Part shown: in pieces, positions 1-6,737 of the stretch
Numbering within the stretch: the stretch's first letter is position 1
Layout: the number at the start of each line of letters is the position of its first letter
Source: Bacteroidia bacterium
GTDB lineage: Bacteria; Bacteroidota; Bacteroidia; Bacteroidales; Dysgonomonadaceae
Reading direction: 5' to 3'
Assembly (NCBI GenBank): GCA_030539475.1
Contig: JAUNRY010000090.1
Span: 1-8,213, forward strand
Length of the DNA: 8,213 nt
Notes under the pieces: model-generated
Databases searched by the model: none
What the model was told of the DNA's origin: nothing
Seen by the model: the letters and a program-made list of their open reading frames with translations, nothing else
Made by a program: the position numbers and the translations under genes

Positions 1-238
1 CTGAGGTGTGTGTGTATCCTCCTGCGTTGAGAATAATGCCGTCGTAATCGAATCCGGTTTCGTGAATTTTATTGATGATTTCGCCTTCCACGTTAGACTG
101 ATAATGGTGTAATTCGATATCGGGAAACGCTTCTTTCAGTATTTCGAAATACTCGTTGAAAGAACGGTTTCCATACACACCGGGCTCTCTCAATCCCAAT
201 AAATTGAGATTGGGGCCGTTTATGATTTGAATCTTCAT
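1..238 (-). CDS. aroQ: Type II 3-dehydroquinate dehydratase, N-terminal 79 residues (partial)
   Basis: This gene encodes the dehydratase that converts 3-dehydroquinate to 3-dehydroshikimate in the cytoplasmic shikimate pathway. Reading left from the ATG at 238, the frame is open to the window edge. Residues 7-23 carry the family signature NGPNLNLLGLREPGVYG, with the expected active-site Asn10, Arg17 and Tyr22. Residues 47-53 are QSNVEGE, and residues 68-79 are IILNAGGYTHTS, the substrate-phosphate loop region. Type II enzymes are usually about 140-150 residues, so roughly the C-terminal half, including the second catalytic His region, lies outside the window. The start is chosen because MKIQIINGPN places the motif at its usual distance from the N-terminus. 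There is no clear Shine-Dalgarno sequence, but a Bacteroidetes -7 promoter element lies about 20 nt upstream, suggesting that the gene has its own promoter rather than depending on nifJ readthrough. The family call is very secure. Confidence 0.96.
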   Translation of the reverse strand, partial: MKIQIINGPNLNLLGLREPGVYGNRSFNEYFEILKEAFPDIELHHYQSNVEGEIINKIHETGFDYDGIILNAGGYTHTS

Positions 239-258
239 TGCATGGTTGTTTGTTGATG

Positions 259-266
259 CAAAGATA
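259..266 (-). promoter_or_regulatory. Bacteroidetes-type -7 promoter element for aroQ
   Basis: On the minus strand these bases read TATCTTTG, an exact match to the Bacteroidetes primary-sigma -7 consensus TAnnTTTG. The element ends 20 nt before the aroQ start codon, implying a short 5' leader of about 10-15 nt, which is common in this phylum. I do not see a convincing TTTG -33 box at the usual spacing; the upstream bases there are C- and T-rich. The assignment therefore rests on the -7 match and its position. Confidence 0.6.
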
Positions 267-466
267 CGATATTTTGGGAAAGGAAGTGCTTTACACAATT
301 GAAAAGAATAAACCGGATTGAATTAGAACAGAAGAGCCGGCAAAAGAATAAAGAAACCGAAAAATGCTCGCTCCCTGCGCTTGGCCATGGGAAAGTCTAA
401 TATTTTCGATTTCTTTATATTTGAAGTACTAATGTAGGAATGACATTGTAGAGCATGCCTTAAATA
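267..466. other. Non-coding part of the nifJ-aroQ spacer with no clear feature
   Basis: No open frame with coding character, RNA gene or clear repeat is visible in this stretch. It is A-rich and contains a few weak inverted repeats, such as ATGCTC at 364-369 with GAGCAT at 451-456, and GAAGTA at 423-428 with TACTTC at 465-470. These are short enough to be chance. The structured part of the spacer begins to the right, at 467. Confidence 0.5.
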
Positions 467-486
467 CTTCGATTTAAAAATCGAAG
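467..486. terminator. Perfect 8-bp hairpin in the nifJ-aroQ spacer
   Basis: CTTCGATT (467-474) pairs perfectly with AATCGAAG (479-486) across a four-base loop. The hairpin lies about 90 nt beyond the nifJ stop codon and could help end nifJ transcription before aroQ. It lacks a strong T-run on either side and is AT-rich, so it may instead be a protein-binding palindrome. The structure is certain; its role is a guess. Confidence 0.35.
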
Positions 487-502
487 CACCCAATTAAACA
501 GC

Positions 503-534
503 AAAGGGCAACGAGAATTAACTCAATGCCCTTT
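503..534 (-). terminator. Candidate nifJ terminator hairpin
   Basis: AAAGGGCA (503-510) pairs perfectly with TGCCCTTT (527-534). Inside the 16-base interval, GAG (513-515) can pair with CTC (522-524) after a small internal loop. The hairpin starts about 40 nt past the nifJ stop on the minus strand, a usual terminator distance, and is followed on that strand by GCTGTTTAATT, only a weak T-rich tail. Its right arm overlaps the degenerate heptamer array at 522-564. Confidence 0.4.
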
Positions 535-564
535 ACCCAATACTCAAACGCTCAACGTTCAACG
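522..564 (-). repeat. Degenerate seven-base tandem array just downstream of nifJ
   Basis: Read on the minus strand from 564, the sequence breaks into CGTTGAA, CGTTGAG, CGTTTGAG (one extra T), TATTGGG, TAAAGGG and CATTGAG. The units share a TTGRG-like core at about seven-base spacing. The first three are clearly related; the last three are weaker. The array begins 11 nt after the nifJ stop codon and runs into the candidate terminator hairpin. Similar period-seven arrays occur in the other two complete spacers of this window (4416-4436, 4479-4499, 6691-6718). Function unknown. Confidence 0.5.
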
Positions 565-575
565 CCCTGTGGTAC

Positions 576-3500
576 TCAAACCGTCTCCACAGTTTCCGCC
601 TGCGGCGCTGAAAAGTTGGCCAAAGCCATTCGCTGGTACGAACGGTAGCGCCACTGCGCGTTTTCTTTCGCCGCTGCAAACAACTCATCGGCTTCGTGCG
701 GGAACGATTTTTTCAATTGCGTGTAACGCACCTCGCCCATCAGGAAGTCGTTGAATTTATCCCAATCGGGCTCTTTGCTGTCGAGCGTGAACGGATTTTT
801 GCCTTCGGCTTCCAACATCGGGTTGTACCGCCACAAGCTCCAGTAACCGCATTCAACGGCTTTTTTCTGTTCGGTTTGCGCCATGCCCATTCCGCTTCTC
901 AACCCGTGGCTGATACAGGGCGAGTAAGCAATGATAAGCGACGGCCCGTTGTACTCCTCCGCTTCCTTCAACGCCCTCAGGTAATGAGCCTGGTTAGCGC
1001 CCATGGCCACCTGAGCCACATACACGTAACCGTACGTGGCCGCAATCATGCCCAGGTCTTTCTTGCGAACGCGTTTTCCGGCAGCGGCAAATTTAGCGAC
1101 GGCCGCTATGGGTGTGGATTTCGACGATTGTCCGCCGGTGTTGGAGTACACCTCGGTATCCATTACCAGCACGTTGATGTCTTGCCCCATGGCCAGCACG
1201 TGGTCGAGCCCGCCGAAACCGATATCGTACGCCCAGCCGTCGCCGCCGAATACCCAAATGGATTTTTTGGTCAGGTATTTTTCGAGCGATAGAATTTCTT
1301 TGGCAAGGCCGCTATCGTTGCTTTTCAACGTTTCCAAAACCTGCGCGGAAATTTCTTTCACGGCTTCGCCGTTGTCTTTATTCTGAATCCATTGGGCGAA
1401 CAAGGTTTTTTGCTCGTCGGAAAAATCGTCCGATTTGCGGGCTTTCACCATCAAATCGCGGATGCGGTTGCGCATGCTCGCGTGAGCAATCACAAAACCG
1501 AAACCAAACTCGGCATTGTCTTCAAACAGCGAGTTTGCCCAAGCCGGGCCTTTGCCGTTTTCGTTCTTGGAGTATGGAGTGGAGGGAGCCGAGGCGCCGT
1601 AGATGGACGAACATCCGGTGGCGTTGGCAATCATCATTCTATCGCCGTACAATTGCGTAATAAGTTTAATGTATGGAGTTTCTCCGCAACCCGAGCAAGC
1701 GCCCGAGAACTCAAACAACGGCGTAGCAAACTGCGAGTTTTTCACATTCAATTTGGTATCAATCAAATGCGCTTTGCTGGTTACGTTTTTCACCATGTAA
1801 TCCCAGTTTTTCTGGTTGTCGTATTGTGTGGCAATAGGAACCATTTCGAGCGCGTTTTGGCCTTTTTTGCCCGGGCAAATATCCACGCAGTTACCGCAAC
1901 CCAGGCAGTCGAGCACATCCACCTGAATGCGGAATGCCGTTCCATCGAATTGTTTTCCTTGCGTTTTCAGCAATTCAACGCCTTCGCCCAAGCCTTTTTG
2001 TTCTTCTTCGTCGAGTACGAACGGGCGGATGGTAGCGTGCGGACAAACATAGGCACATTGGTTGCATTGGATGCAGTTATCGGGATTCCAAACCGGAACC
2101 GAAACGGCAACGCCGCGTTTTTCGTAAGTGGATGTTCCGTGTTCCCAAGTTCCGTCTTCGCGTCCCACGAAAACCGAAACCGGCAAATCGTATCCGCGTT
2201 GCGCGTTTACGGGGCGAACAATTTTTTGGATAAATTCCGGCGCATCGTCCGTTTTGTCCGAATCTACTGTCAAGCCTGCCCATTCAGCGGGAATTTCAAC
2301 TTCCTCTACATCACCGCCGCGGTCAACAGCAGCGTAGTTCATCTTGATGATTTCTTCCCCTTTTCTGCCGTAAGATTTCACGATGAATTTCTTCATCTGC
2401 TCCACCGCCAGTTCGTAGGGAATTACGTTGGATATTTTAAAAAATGCCGATTGAAGGATGGTGTTGGTTCTGTTGCCCAACCCAATTTCTTCGGCAATGC
2501 TGGTGGCGTTTATGATGTATAGTTTTATGTTGTTTTTCGCAAAATATCTTTTCACGTTATCGGGCAAATGGTTGCCAACTTCTTCTTTTGGCCACAACGA
2601 GTTGAGCAGGAACGTGCCGCCTTTCTTCAATCCGCGCGTAACGTCGTACAGATGCAGGTAAGCCGGAACGTGGCAAGCCACGAAGTTGGGCGTGTTTACC
2701 AGATAGGTAGCGCGGATGGGATTGTCGCCGAAACGAAGGTGCGAGCAGGTGAATCCGCCCGATTTTTTGGAGTCGTAAGCGAAATATGCCTGCACGAATT
2801 TATCGGTATTGTCGCCGATGATTTTGATGGAGTTTTTGTTGGCTCCCACCGTTCCGTCGGAACCCAGGCCGTAGAACTTGGCTTCGTAAGTGGTTTCGTC
2901 CATAGAAACTTCTTCCACCTGCGGAAGCGATTTAAACGTAACATCGTCCATGATGCCGATGGTGAAATCGTTTTTCGGCAGCTTCCTATCCAGGTTGTCG
3001 TAAACCGATATTATTTGTCCCGGAGTGGTATCTTTGGATGAAAGCCCGTAAATGCCGCCTACAATTACCGGCGCATTTTCTTTTCCGTAGAAACTGTCTT
3101 TCACATCCAGGTAAAGCGGTTGTCCGGTTGCGCCGGGTTCTTTGGTTCTGTCCAAAACGGCAATTCTTTTGGCCGTTTCCGGAATAACCGACAAGAACGC
3201 TTCCGCTTTAAACGGACGATACAGGTGAATGGCCACCATGCCCACTTTTTCGCCGTTGGCGTTTTTGTGGTCAACCACTTCGCGAATGGTTTCGGTTACG
3301 GATCCCATGGCAATGATTACTCTTTCCGCTTCGGGGTCGCCGTAGTAGTCAAACAATCCGTATTTGCGTCCGGTAACGGCGGCTAATTTTTCGAGGTATT
3401 TCTCCACGATATCGGGAACCGCGTCGTAAAACGGGTTGGCCGCTTCGCGCGACTGGAAGTAAATATCGTCGTTCTGAGCCGTTCCGCGCGTTACGGGCGT

Positions 3501-4139
3501 ATCGGGGCTTAATGCTCTCTGCCTGAAACCGGCCAACGCTTCCTGATTGATCAGCGGAGCCAAATCTTCGTTTGTGAGCGCTTCAATTTTCTGAATTTCG
3601 TGCGAGGTGCGGAATCCGTCGAAGAAATGCAGGAACGGAATACGGCTTTCAATGGCTGCCAGGTGGGCAACTGCCGCCAAGTCCATAACTTCCTGCACAG
3701 AGCCGGTGGCAAACGATGCAAATCCGGTGGGGCGCGCCGCCATCACGTCCTGATGGTCGCCGAATATCGACAACGCTTGCGCGGCAATGGCGCGTGCCGA
3801 TACGTGAAATACTCCGGGAAGCAATTCTCCGGCAATTTTATACATGTTGGGCAACATCAACAGCAACCCTTGCGACGCGGTAAAGGTAGATGTTAATGCT
3901 CCGGCTTGCAACGAACCGTGAACCGCGCCGGCCGCACCGGCTTCGGACTGCATTTCCTGAACCAGCACGGTTTGGCCGAAGATATTTTTTCTTCCGGCAG
4001 CCGCCCACTCATCAACGTACTCCGCCATGGTTGACGAAGGCGTAATTGGGTAAATAGAAGCCACTTCGCTAAACATATAAGCGATATGCGCCGCCGCCTG
4101 ATTACCGTCGCAGGTTAGGTAGTTTTTCTTTTTTGTCAT
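576..4139 (-). CDS. nifJ: Pyruvate:ferredoxin (flavodoxin) oxidoreductase, homodimeric type
   Basis: This cytoplasmic enzyme oxidatively decarboxylates pyruvate with coenzyme A to acetyl-CoA and CO2, reducing ferredoxin; it is the main pyruvate route in anaerobes. At 1187 residues it has the full length of the single-chain enzyme. In order, it shows the N-terminal pyruvate-binding domain with YPITPSS (30-36), SEAG with Glu66, and HVSAR with Arg116, which match catalytic residues of the Desulfovibrio africanus enzyme allowing a two-residue offset. A central CoA-side domain follows, then a ferredoxin-like domain with two CX2CX2CX3CP motifs (CIQCNQCAYVCP near 690 and CLGCGNCVDICP near 748). The C-terminal TPP domain contains GACSGCGETPY, GDGWAYDIG near 965 and NTGGQ near 1000. 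All cluster-binding cysteines I looked for are present, and there is no frameshift. The start MTKKKNYLTCDGNQAAAHIAYMF fits the family N-terminus; no Shine-Dalgarno is evident. It is divergent from otsAB and probably monocistronic. Confidence 0.98.
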   Translation of the reverse strand: MTKKKNYLTCDGNQAAAHIAYMFSEVASIYPITPSSTMAEYVDEWAAAGRKNIFGQTVLVQEMQSEAGAAGAVHGSLQAGALTSTFTASQGLLLMLPNMYKIAGELLPGVFHVSARAIAAQALSIFGDHQDVMAARPTGFASFATGSVQEVMDLAAVAHLAAIESRIPFLHFFDGFRTSHEIQKIEALTNEDLAPLINQEALAGFRQRALSPDTPVTRGTAQNDDIYFQSREAANPFYDAVPDIVEKYLEKLAAVTGRKYGLFDYYGDPEAERVIIAMGSVTETIREVVDHKNANGEKVGMVAIHLYRPFKAEAFLSVIPETAKRIAVLDRTKEPGATGQPLYLDVKDSFYGKENAPVIVGGIYGLSSKDTTPGQIISVYDNLDRKLPKNDFTIGIMDDVTFKSLPQVEEVSMDETTYEAKFYGLGSDGTVGANKNSIKIIGDNTDKFVQAYFAYDSKKSGGFTCSHLRFGDNPIRATYLVNTPNFVACHVPAYLHLYDVTRGLKKGGTFLLNSLWPKEEVGNHLPDNVKRYFAKNNIKLYIINATSIAEEIGLGNRTNTILQSAFFKISNVIPYELAVEQMKKFIVKSYGRKGEEIIKMNYAAVDRGGDVEEVEIPAEWAGLTVDSDKTDDAPEFIQKIVRPVNAQRGYDLPVSVFVGREDGTWEHGTSTYEKRGVAVSVPVWNPDNCIQCNQCAYVCPHATIRPFVLDEEEQKGLGEGVELLKTQGKQFDGTAFRIQVDVLDCLGCGNCVDICPGKKGQNALEMVPIATQYDNQKNWDYMVKNVTSKAHLIDTKLNVKNSQFATPLFEFSGACSGCGETPYIKLITQLYGDRMMIANATGCSSIYGASAPSTPYSKNENGKGPAWANSLFEDNAEFGFGFVIAHASMRNRIRDLMVKARKSDDFSDEQKTLFAQWIQNKDNGEAVKEISAQVLETLKSNDSGLAKEILSLEKYLTKKSIWVFGGDGWAYDIGFGGLDHVLAMGQDINVLVMDTEVYSNTGGQSSKSTPIAAVAKFAAAGKRVRKKDLGMIAATYGYVYVAQVAMGANQAHYLRALKEAEEYNGPSLIIAYSPCISHGLRSGMGMAQTEQKKAVECGYWSLWRYNPMLEAEGKNPFTLDSKEPDWDKFNDFLMGEVRYTQLKKSFPHEADELFAAAKENAQWRYRSYQRMALANFSAPQAETVETV

Positions 4140-4184
4140 AACAATATGATTATTTTATTGATTTGATTATTCGAAAGACTTTAA

Positions 4185-4192
4185 GAAATATA
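4185..4192 (-). promoter_or_regulatory. Possible -7 element for nifJ
   Basis: On the minus strand these bases read TATATTTC, seven of eight positions of TAnnTTTG. The element ends about 46 nt before the nifJ start. A TTTCG lies a little over 20 nt upstream as a weak -33 candidate. In AT-rich DNA such a near match is easily chance. An alternative near match, TAATCTTTTG, lies within the dyad at 4233-4253. Confidence 0.25.
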
Positions 4193-4232
4193 AGTAAATG
4201 TGAAATCGGACCACGAAATTACTATAAAAATA

Positions 4233-4253
4233 TGTAATCGGCAAAAGATTACA
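4233..4253. promoter_or_regulatory. Perfect 21-bp dyad TGTAATC-N7-GATTACA upstream of nifJ
   Basis: TGTAATC (4233-4239) and GATTACA (4247-4253) form a perfect seven-base inverted repeat around a seven-base centre, GGCAAAA. Outside it TAAAAA (4225-4230) and TTTTTA (4257-4262) extend the symmetry with slightly unequal spacing. The dyad sits about 95-115 nt upstream of nifJ and 260 nt upstream of otsAB. Its size and TGT...ACA ends resemble operators of dimeric helix-turn-helix regulators, including the CRP/FNR group, but no regulator is encoded here and the match is only general. An RNA hairpin in a long nifJ leader is the alternative. Confidence 0.45.
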
Positions 4254-4301
4254 CCGTTTTTAGGTTTTCAAGGGAAATTTAGAGCCAATTCGACTCGCTG
4301 A

Positions 4302-4317
4302 AACATAAAAATATGTT
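4302..4317. repeat. Small palindrome AACATA-N4-TATGTT
   Basis: AACATA (4302-4307) and TATGTT (4312-4317) are perfect inverted repeats around AAAA. The palindrome includes one copy of a 12-bp direct repeat, ATAAAAATATGT (4305-4316), whose other copy (4224-4235) runs into the left arm of the larger dyad 81 bp away. It could be a second binding site, but the sequence is very AT-rich and chance is a real possibility. Confidence 0.3.
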
Positions 4318-4415
4318 AAAATATAATCTTTACAAGAACGTGGTTGTTATAGTTTAAAGAATAAATAAAAATCAAGATACGAACCAATGAAACAGCCGTT
4401 CGAAATAAAAAAACC

Positions 4416-4436
4416 GATGGATGACGGAAGACCGAA
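4416..4436 (+). repeat. Three purine-rich heptamers upstream of otsAB
   Basis: The units are GATGGAT, GACGGAA and GACCGAA, in perfect seven-base register. They lie about 80-100 nt upstream of the otsAB start and 42 nt before the TTGGCTC array. The unit sequence differs from that array but the period is the same. Function unknown. Confidence 0.5.
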
Positions 4437-4478
4437 CCCCAAAGGCAGAAGTCTCTAAACCTCATCCGTCTATAAGTC

Positions 4479-4499
4479 TTGGCTCTTGGCTCTTGATTC
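4479..4499 (+). repeat. TTGGCTC heptamer array directly before otsAB
   Basis: The units are TTGGCTC, TTGGCTC and TTGATTC, in exact seven-base register; the array ends 15 nt before the otsAB start codon. The same TTGGCT core returns in the spacer after otsAB (6691-6718), so otsAB is bracketed by related arrays. The array probably overlaps the untranslated leader or core promoter of otsAB. Function unknown. Confidence 0.6.
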
Positions 4500-4514
4500 T
4501 AAAATTACAACAAG

Positions 4515-6683
4515 ATGAAACTTATCATTATTGCCAACCGGCTTCCGGTAAAAATTGAAAGGAAAAACGATTCCTTTGCTGTAAAACGCAGCGAAGGCGG
4601 ATTGGCCACGGGCTTAGGCTCGCTAAAAACCGAAGCGGAAATGCATTGGGTAGGTTGGCCGGGGATATATACGGACAACGAAAAAGAAAAACAAGAAATT
4701 ACCGGAAAACTAAACGAGTTGAATTATCACCCCGTTTTCCTGTCGGCAGAACAAATAGAAAATTATTACGAAGGATACAGCAACAGCACCATTTGGCCGC
4801 TTTGCCATTATTTCTTCTCGTTCGTACAATACAAAACGGAATACTGGGAAGCTTACCGCCAGGTGAACACCTTGTTTTGCGAAGAAGCGCTGCCGTTTAT
4901 CGAAGACGACGATATTATCTGGGTGCAGGATTACCAGCTGATGCTCCTGCCCAAGAAAATCCGCGACAAGAAACCCAACGTAAACATCGGGTATTTCCAC
5001 CACATTCCGTTTCCGTCTTACGAACTTTTCCGCGTACTGCCCGAAAGGGAAGAAGTGCTGGAAGGGCTGTTGGGAGCCGATTTAATAGGGTTTCACACGC
5101 ACGACTACATGCGCCATTTCATCAGCGCCATTTACCGGGTTCTCGACCTGAACTGCAACCTCGACGAAATCAGCCTAAAAGACCGCATTGTGCACGTAGA
5201 TGCTTTTCCCATGGGAATAAATTACGAACAATATCACAAGGCGCCCACACTGGCGGGTGTAAAAAAGCGGTCGGATAGGCTGAAAGAAGAACTGGGCAAC
5301 CAAACCACCATTTTATCGGTTGACCGGCTCGATTACAGCAAGGGAATCCTGCACCGGCTGAATGCTTTTGCCAATTTTCTGGAAAATCATCCCGAATACC
5401 GCAAAAAAGTATCGCTGGCCATGATTGTGGTGCCATCGCGCGACGCCGTAGACCGGTATGCCGACCTGAAAACCCAGATAGATCAAACCATCGGCAAAAT
5501 AAACGGCCAGTACTCCACGCCGGGCTGGACGCCTGTTTATTATTTCTACCAGAGTTTTCCGTTTGAAGAACTCATCGCTTTGTACGATATTGCCGATGTA
5601 GCGCTGGTTACTCCGTTGCGCGACGGCATGAACCTGGTGGCCAAAGAATACCTTGCCACCAAACGCGACAAACCCGGAGTACTGATACTGAGCGAAATGG
5701 CGGGAGCCGCCATAGAACTGCCCGACTCCATCATCATCAACCCGAACGATACGCAGGAAATTGAAAACGCCATTCTGGAGGCGTTAACCATGCCCGAAAA
5801 AGAAAAACGCGCCCGGCTCGATAAAATGCAGAAGCGAATATCTACGCAAACCGTAAAAAAATGGGCGGGCGATTTTGTGAAAGACCTCCGCCACATAAGC
5901 GAACAAAACAAAGAAATTATTCAAAAAACACTGGGCAAACGCCAGCTCACGCAATTAAAAAAAGAATACCAGCAAGCATCCAAGAGGCTGATATTGTTGG
6001 ATTACGACGGCACCTTGTCGCCTTTCGTAAAAAATCCGGAAGATGCCCTTCCCACGGAAGAGCTATTGAAATTACTCACGAAAATGACTTCCGACAAAAA
6101 GAACAAGGTGGTCATCAACAGCGGGCGAAACCGCCAGGTACTCGATAAATGGTTCAAAGGGCTTAACCTGGACTTCGCGGCCGAACACGGCGCCTATTTC
6201 AAGGAAAACGGGAAATGGCACAAAAACATTCAGCAGAAAATAGAATGGGACGATGAAATACTGAATATCATTGAGCACACCATCGAAAAAACTCCGCGTT
6301 CGCACATGGAAGTGAAAGATTCTTCGCTGGTGTGGCACTACCGCAAGGTGGATGTGTGGCTGGCCGAACTTCGCCAGAAACAGCTCATAAACGCCCTCAT
6401 AGGGCCGGCTTCGCGGTTAAACCTGCAAATTGTGCCGGGAAATAAAATTGTGGAAATAAAATCGCCCGATTTCAACAAGGGAAGCGAGGTGAGGCGCCTG
6501 TTGCAAAAAGACAACTACGATTTTGTGCTGGCCATTGGCGACGACACCACCGATGAAGATATGTTTCACGCGCTTCCGCCCGACGGGGTGAGCATAAAAG
6601 TGGGCAACTTTTCACCCGTAGCCAAATACAGAATACCGCTGCAATCATCGGTGATGCCGTTTTTCGAAAACCTCATTAAGTAA
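4515..6683 (+). CDS. otsAB: Bifunctional trehalose-6-phosphate synthase / trehalose-6-phosphate phosphatase
   Basis: One polypeptide carries both steps of the OtsA/OtsB route: glucosyl transfer from a nucleotide sugar (usually UDP-glucose) to glucose-6-phosphate, then dephosphorylation to trehalose. Residues 1 to about 470 are a GT20 domain. It has ANRLPVK with Arg9, EGGLATGL, WVQDYQLMLLP with Asp139, FHHIPFP with His163, DRLDYSKG with Arg271 and Lys276, and LRDGMNLVAKE with Asp370 and Glu378, the counterparts of the Escherichia coli OtsA catalytic and binding residues. Residues from about 485 to 722 are a HAD phosphatase: LLDYDGTL supplies nucleophile Asp496 and acid Asp498, INSGR is motif II, and IGDDTTDEDMF (674-684) binds Mg. 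Both halves therefore look active. The protein should be cytoplasmic; there is no signal peptide. The start MKLIIIANRLP is standard for OtsA; no strong Shine-Dalgarno precedes it. The mscS channel gene follows after 54 nt, suggesting a shared osmotic role. Confidence 0.96.
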   Translation: MKLIIIANRLPVKIERKNDSFAVKRSEGGLATGLGSLKTEAEMHWVGWPGIYTDNEKEKQEITGKLNELNYHPVFLSAEQIENYYEGYSNSTIWPLCHYFFSFVQYKTEYWEAYRQVNTLFCEEALPFIEDDDIIWVQDYQLMLLPKKIRDKKPNVNIGYFHHIPFPSYELFRVLPEREEVLEGLLGADLIGFHTHDYMRHFISAIYRVLDLNCNLDEISLKDRIVHVDAFPMGINYEQYHKAPTLAGVKKRSDRLKEELGNQTTILSVDRLDYSKGILHRLNAFANFLENHPEYRKKVSLAMIVVPSRDAVDRYADLKTQIDQTIGKINGQYSTPGWTPVYYFYQSFPFEELIALYDIADVALVTPLRDGMNLVAKEYLATKRDKPGVLILSEMAGAAIELPDSIIINPNDTQEIENAILEALTMPEKEKRARLDKMQKRISTQTVKKWAGDFVKDLRHISEQNKEIIQKTLGKRQLTQLKKEYQQASKRLILLDYDGTLSPFVKNPEDALPTEELLKLLTKMTSDKKNKVVINSGRNRQVLDKWFKGLNLDFAAEHGAYFKENGKWHKNIQQKIEWDDEILNIIEHTIEKTPRSHMEVKDSSLVWHYRKVDVWLAELRQKQLINALIGPASRLNLQIVPGNKIVEIKSPDFNKGSEVRRLLQKDNYDFVLAIGDDTTDEDMFHALPPDGVSIKVGNFSPVAKYRIPLQSSVMPFFENLIK

Positions 6684-6690
6684 TGGGCGG

Positions 6691-6718
6691 TTGGCTGTTG
6701 GCTATTGGCTGTTAGCTT
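6691..6718 (+). repeat. Four TTGGCTN heptamers between otsAB and mscS
   Basis: The units are TTGGCTG, TTGGCTA, TTGGCTG and TTAGCTT, in exact seven-base register. They fill half of the 54-nt spacer, starting 8 nt after the otsAB stop and ending 19 nt before the mscS start. The core is the same as in the array before otsAB (4479-4499). No hairpin or promoter is recognisable in the spacer, so the two genes may be co-transcribed through the array. Confidence 0.65.
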
Positions 6719-6737
6719 AATGCAAAATTAGAATTAC

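Larger units (their letters stand above)
4140..4514. other. Divergent nifJ / otsAB control region
   Basis: This 375-nt AT-rich spacer separates two divergently transcribed genes and must hold both promoters. I see no open frame with coding character. The nifJ-proximal half contains a perfect dyad (4233-4253), a second small palindrome (4302-4317) and a 12-bp direct repeat, ATAAAAATATGT, at 4224-4235 and 4305-4316. The otsAB-proximal end contains two heptamer arrays. No exact TAnnTTTG element is found for otsAB; TATAATCTTTAC, starting near 4322, is a near match but would imply a leader of about 180 nt. Confidence 0.6.

Noticed and set aside
239..575. A possible small gene between aroQ and nifJ.
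   Set aside because: I saw no open frame with plausible coding character in the spacer. The structures there are promoter, hairpins and repeats.
1392..2522. A 376-codon open frame on the plus strand, opposite nifJ.
   Set aside because: It lies wholly antisense to the conserved ferredoxin and CoA-side parts of NifJ. Its translation shows no family motif, and it is explained by the codon bias of the real gene.
4416..4499. A possible miniature CRISPR-like array.
   Set aside because: The units are seven bases, directly abutting and without spacers, which is a simple tandem repeat and not a CRISPR array.
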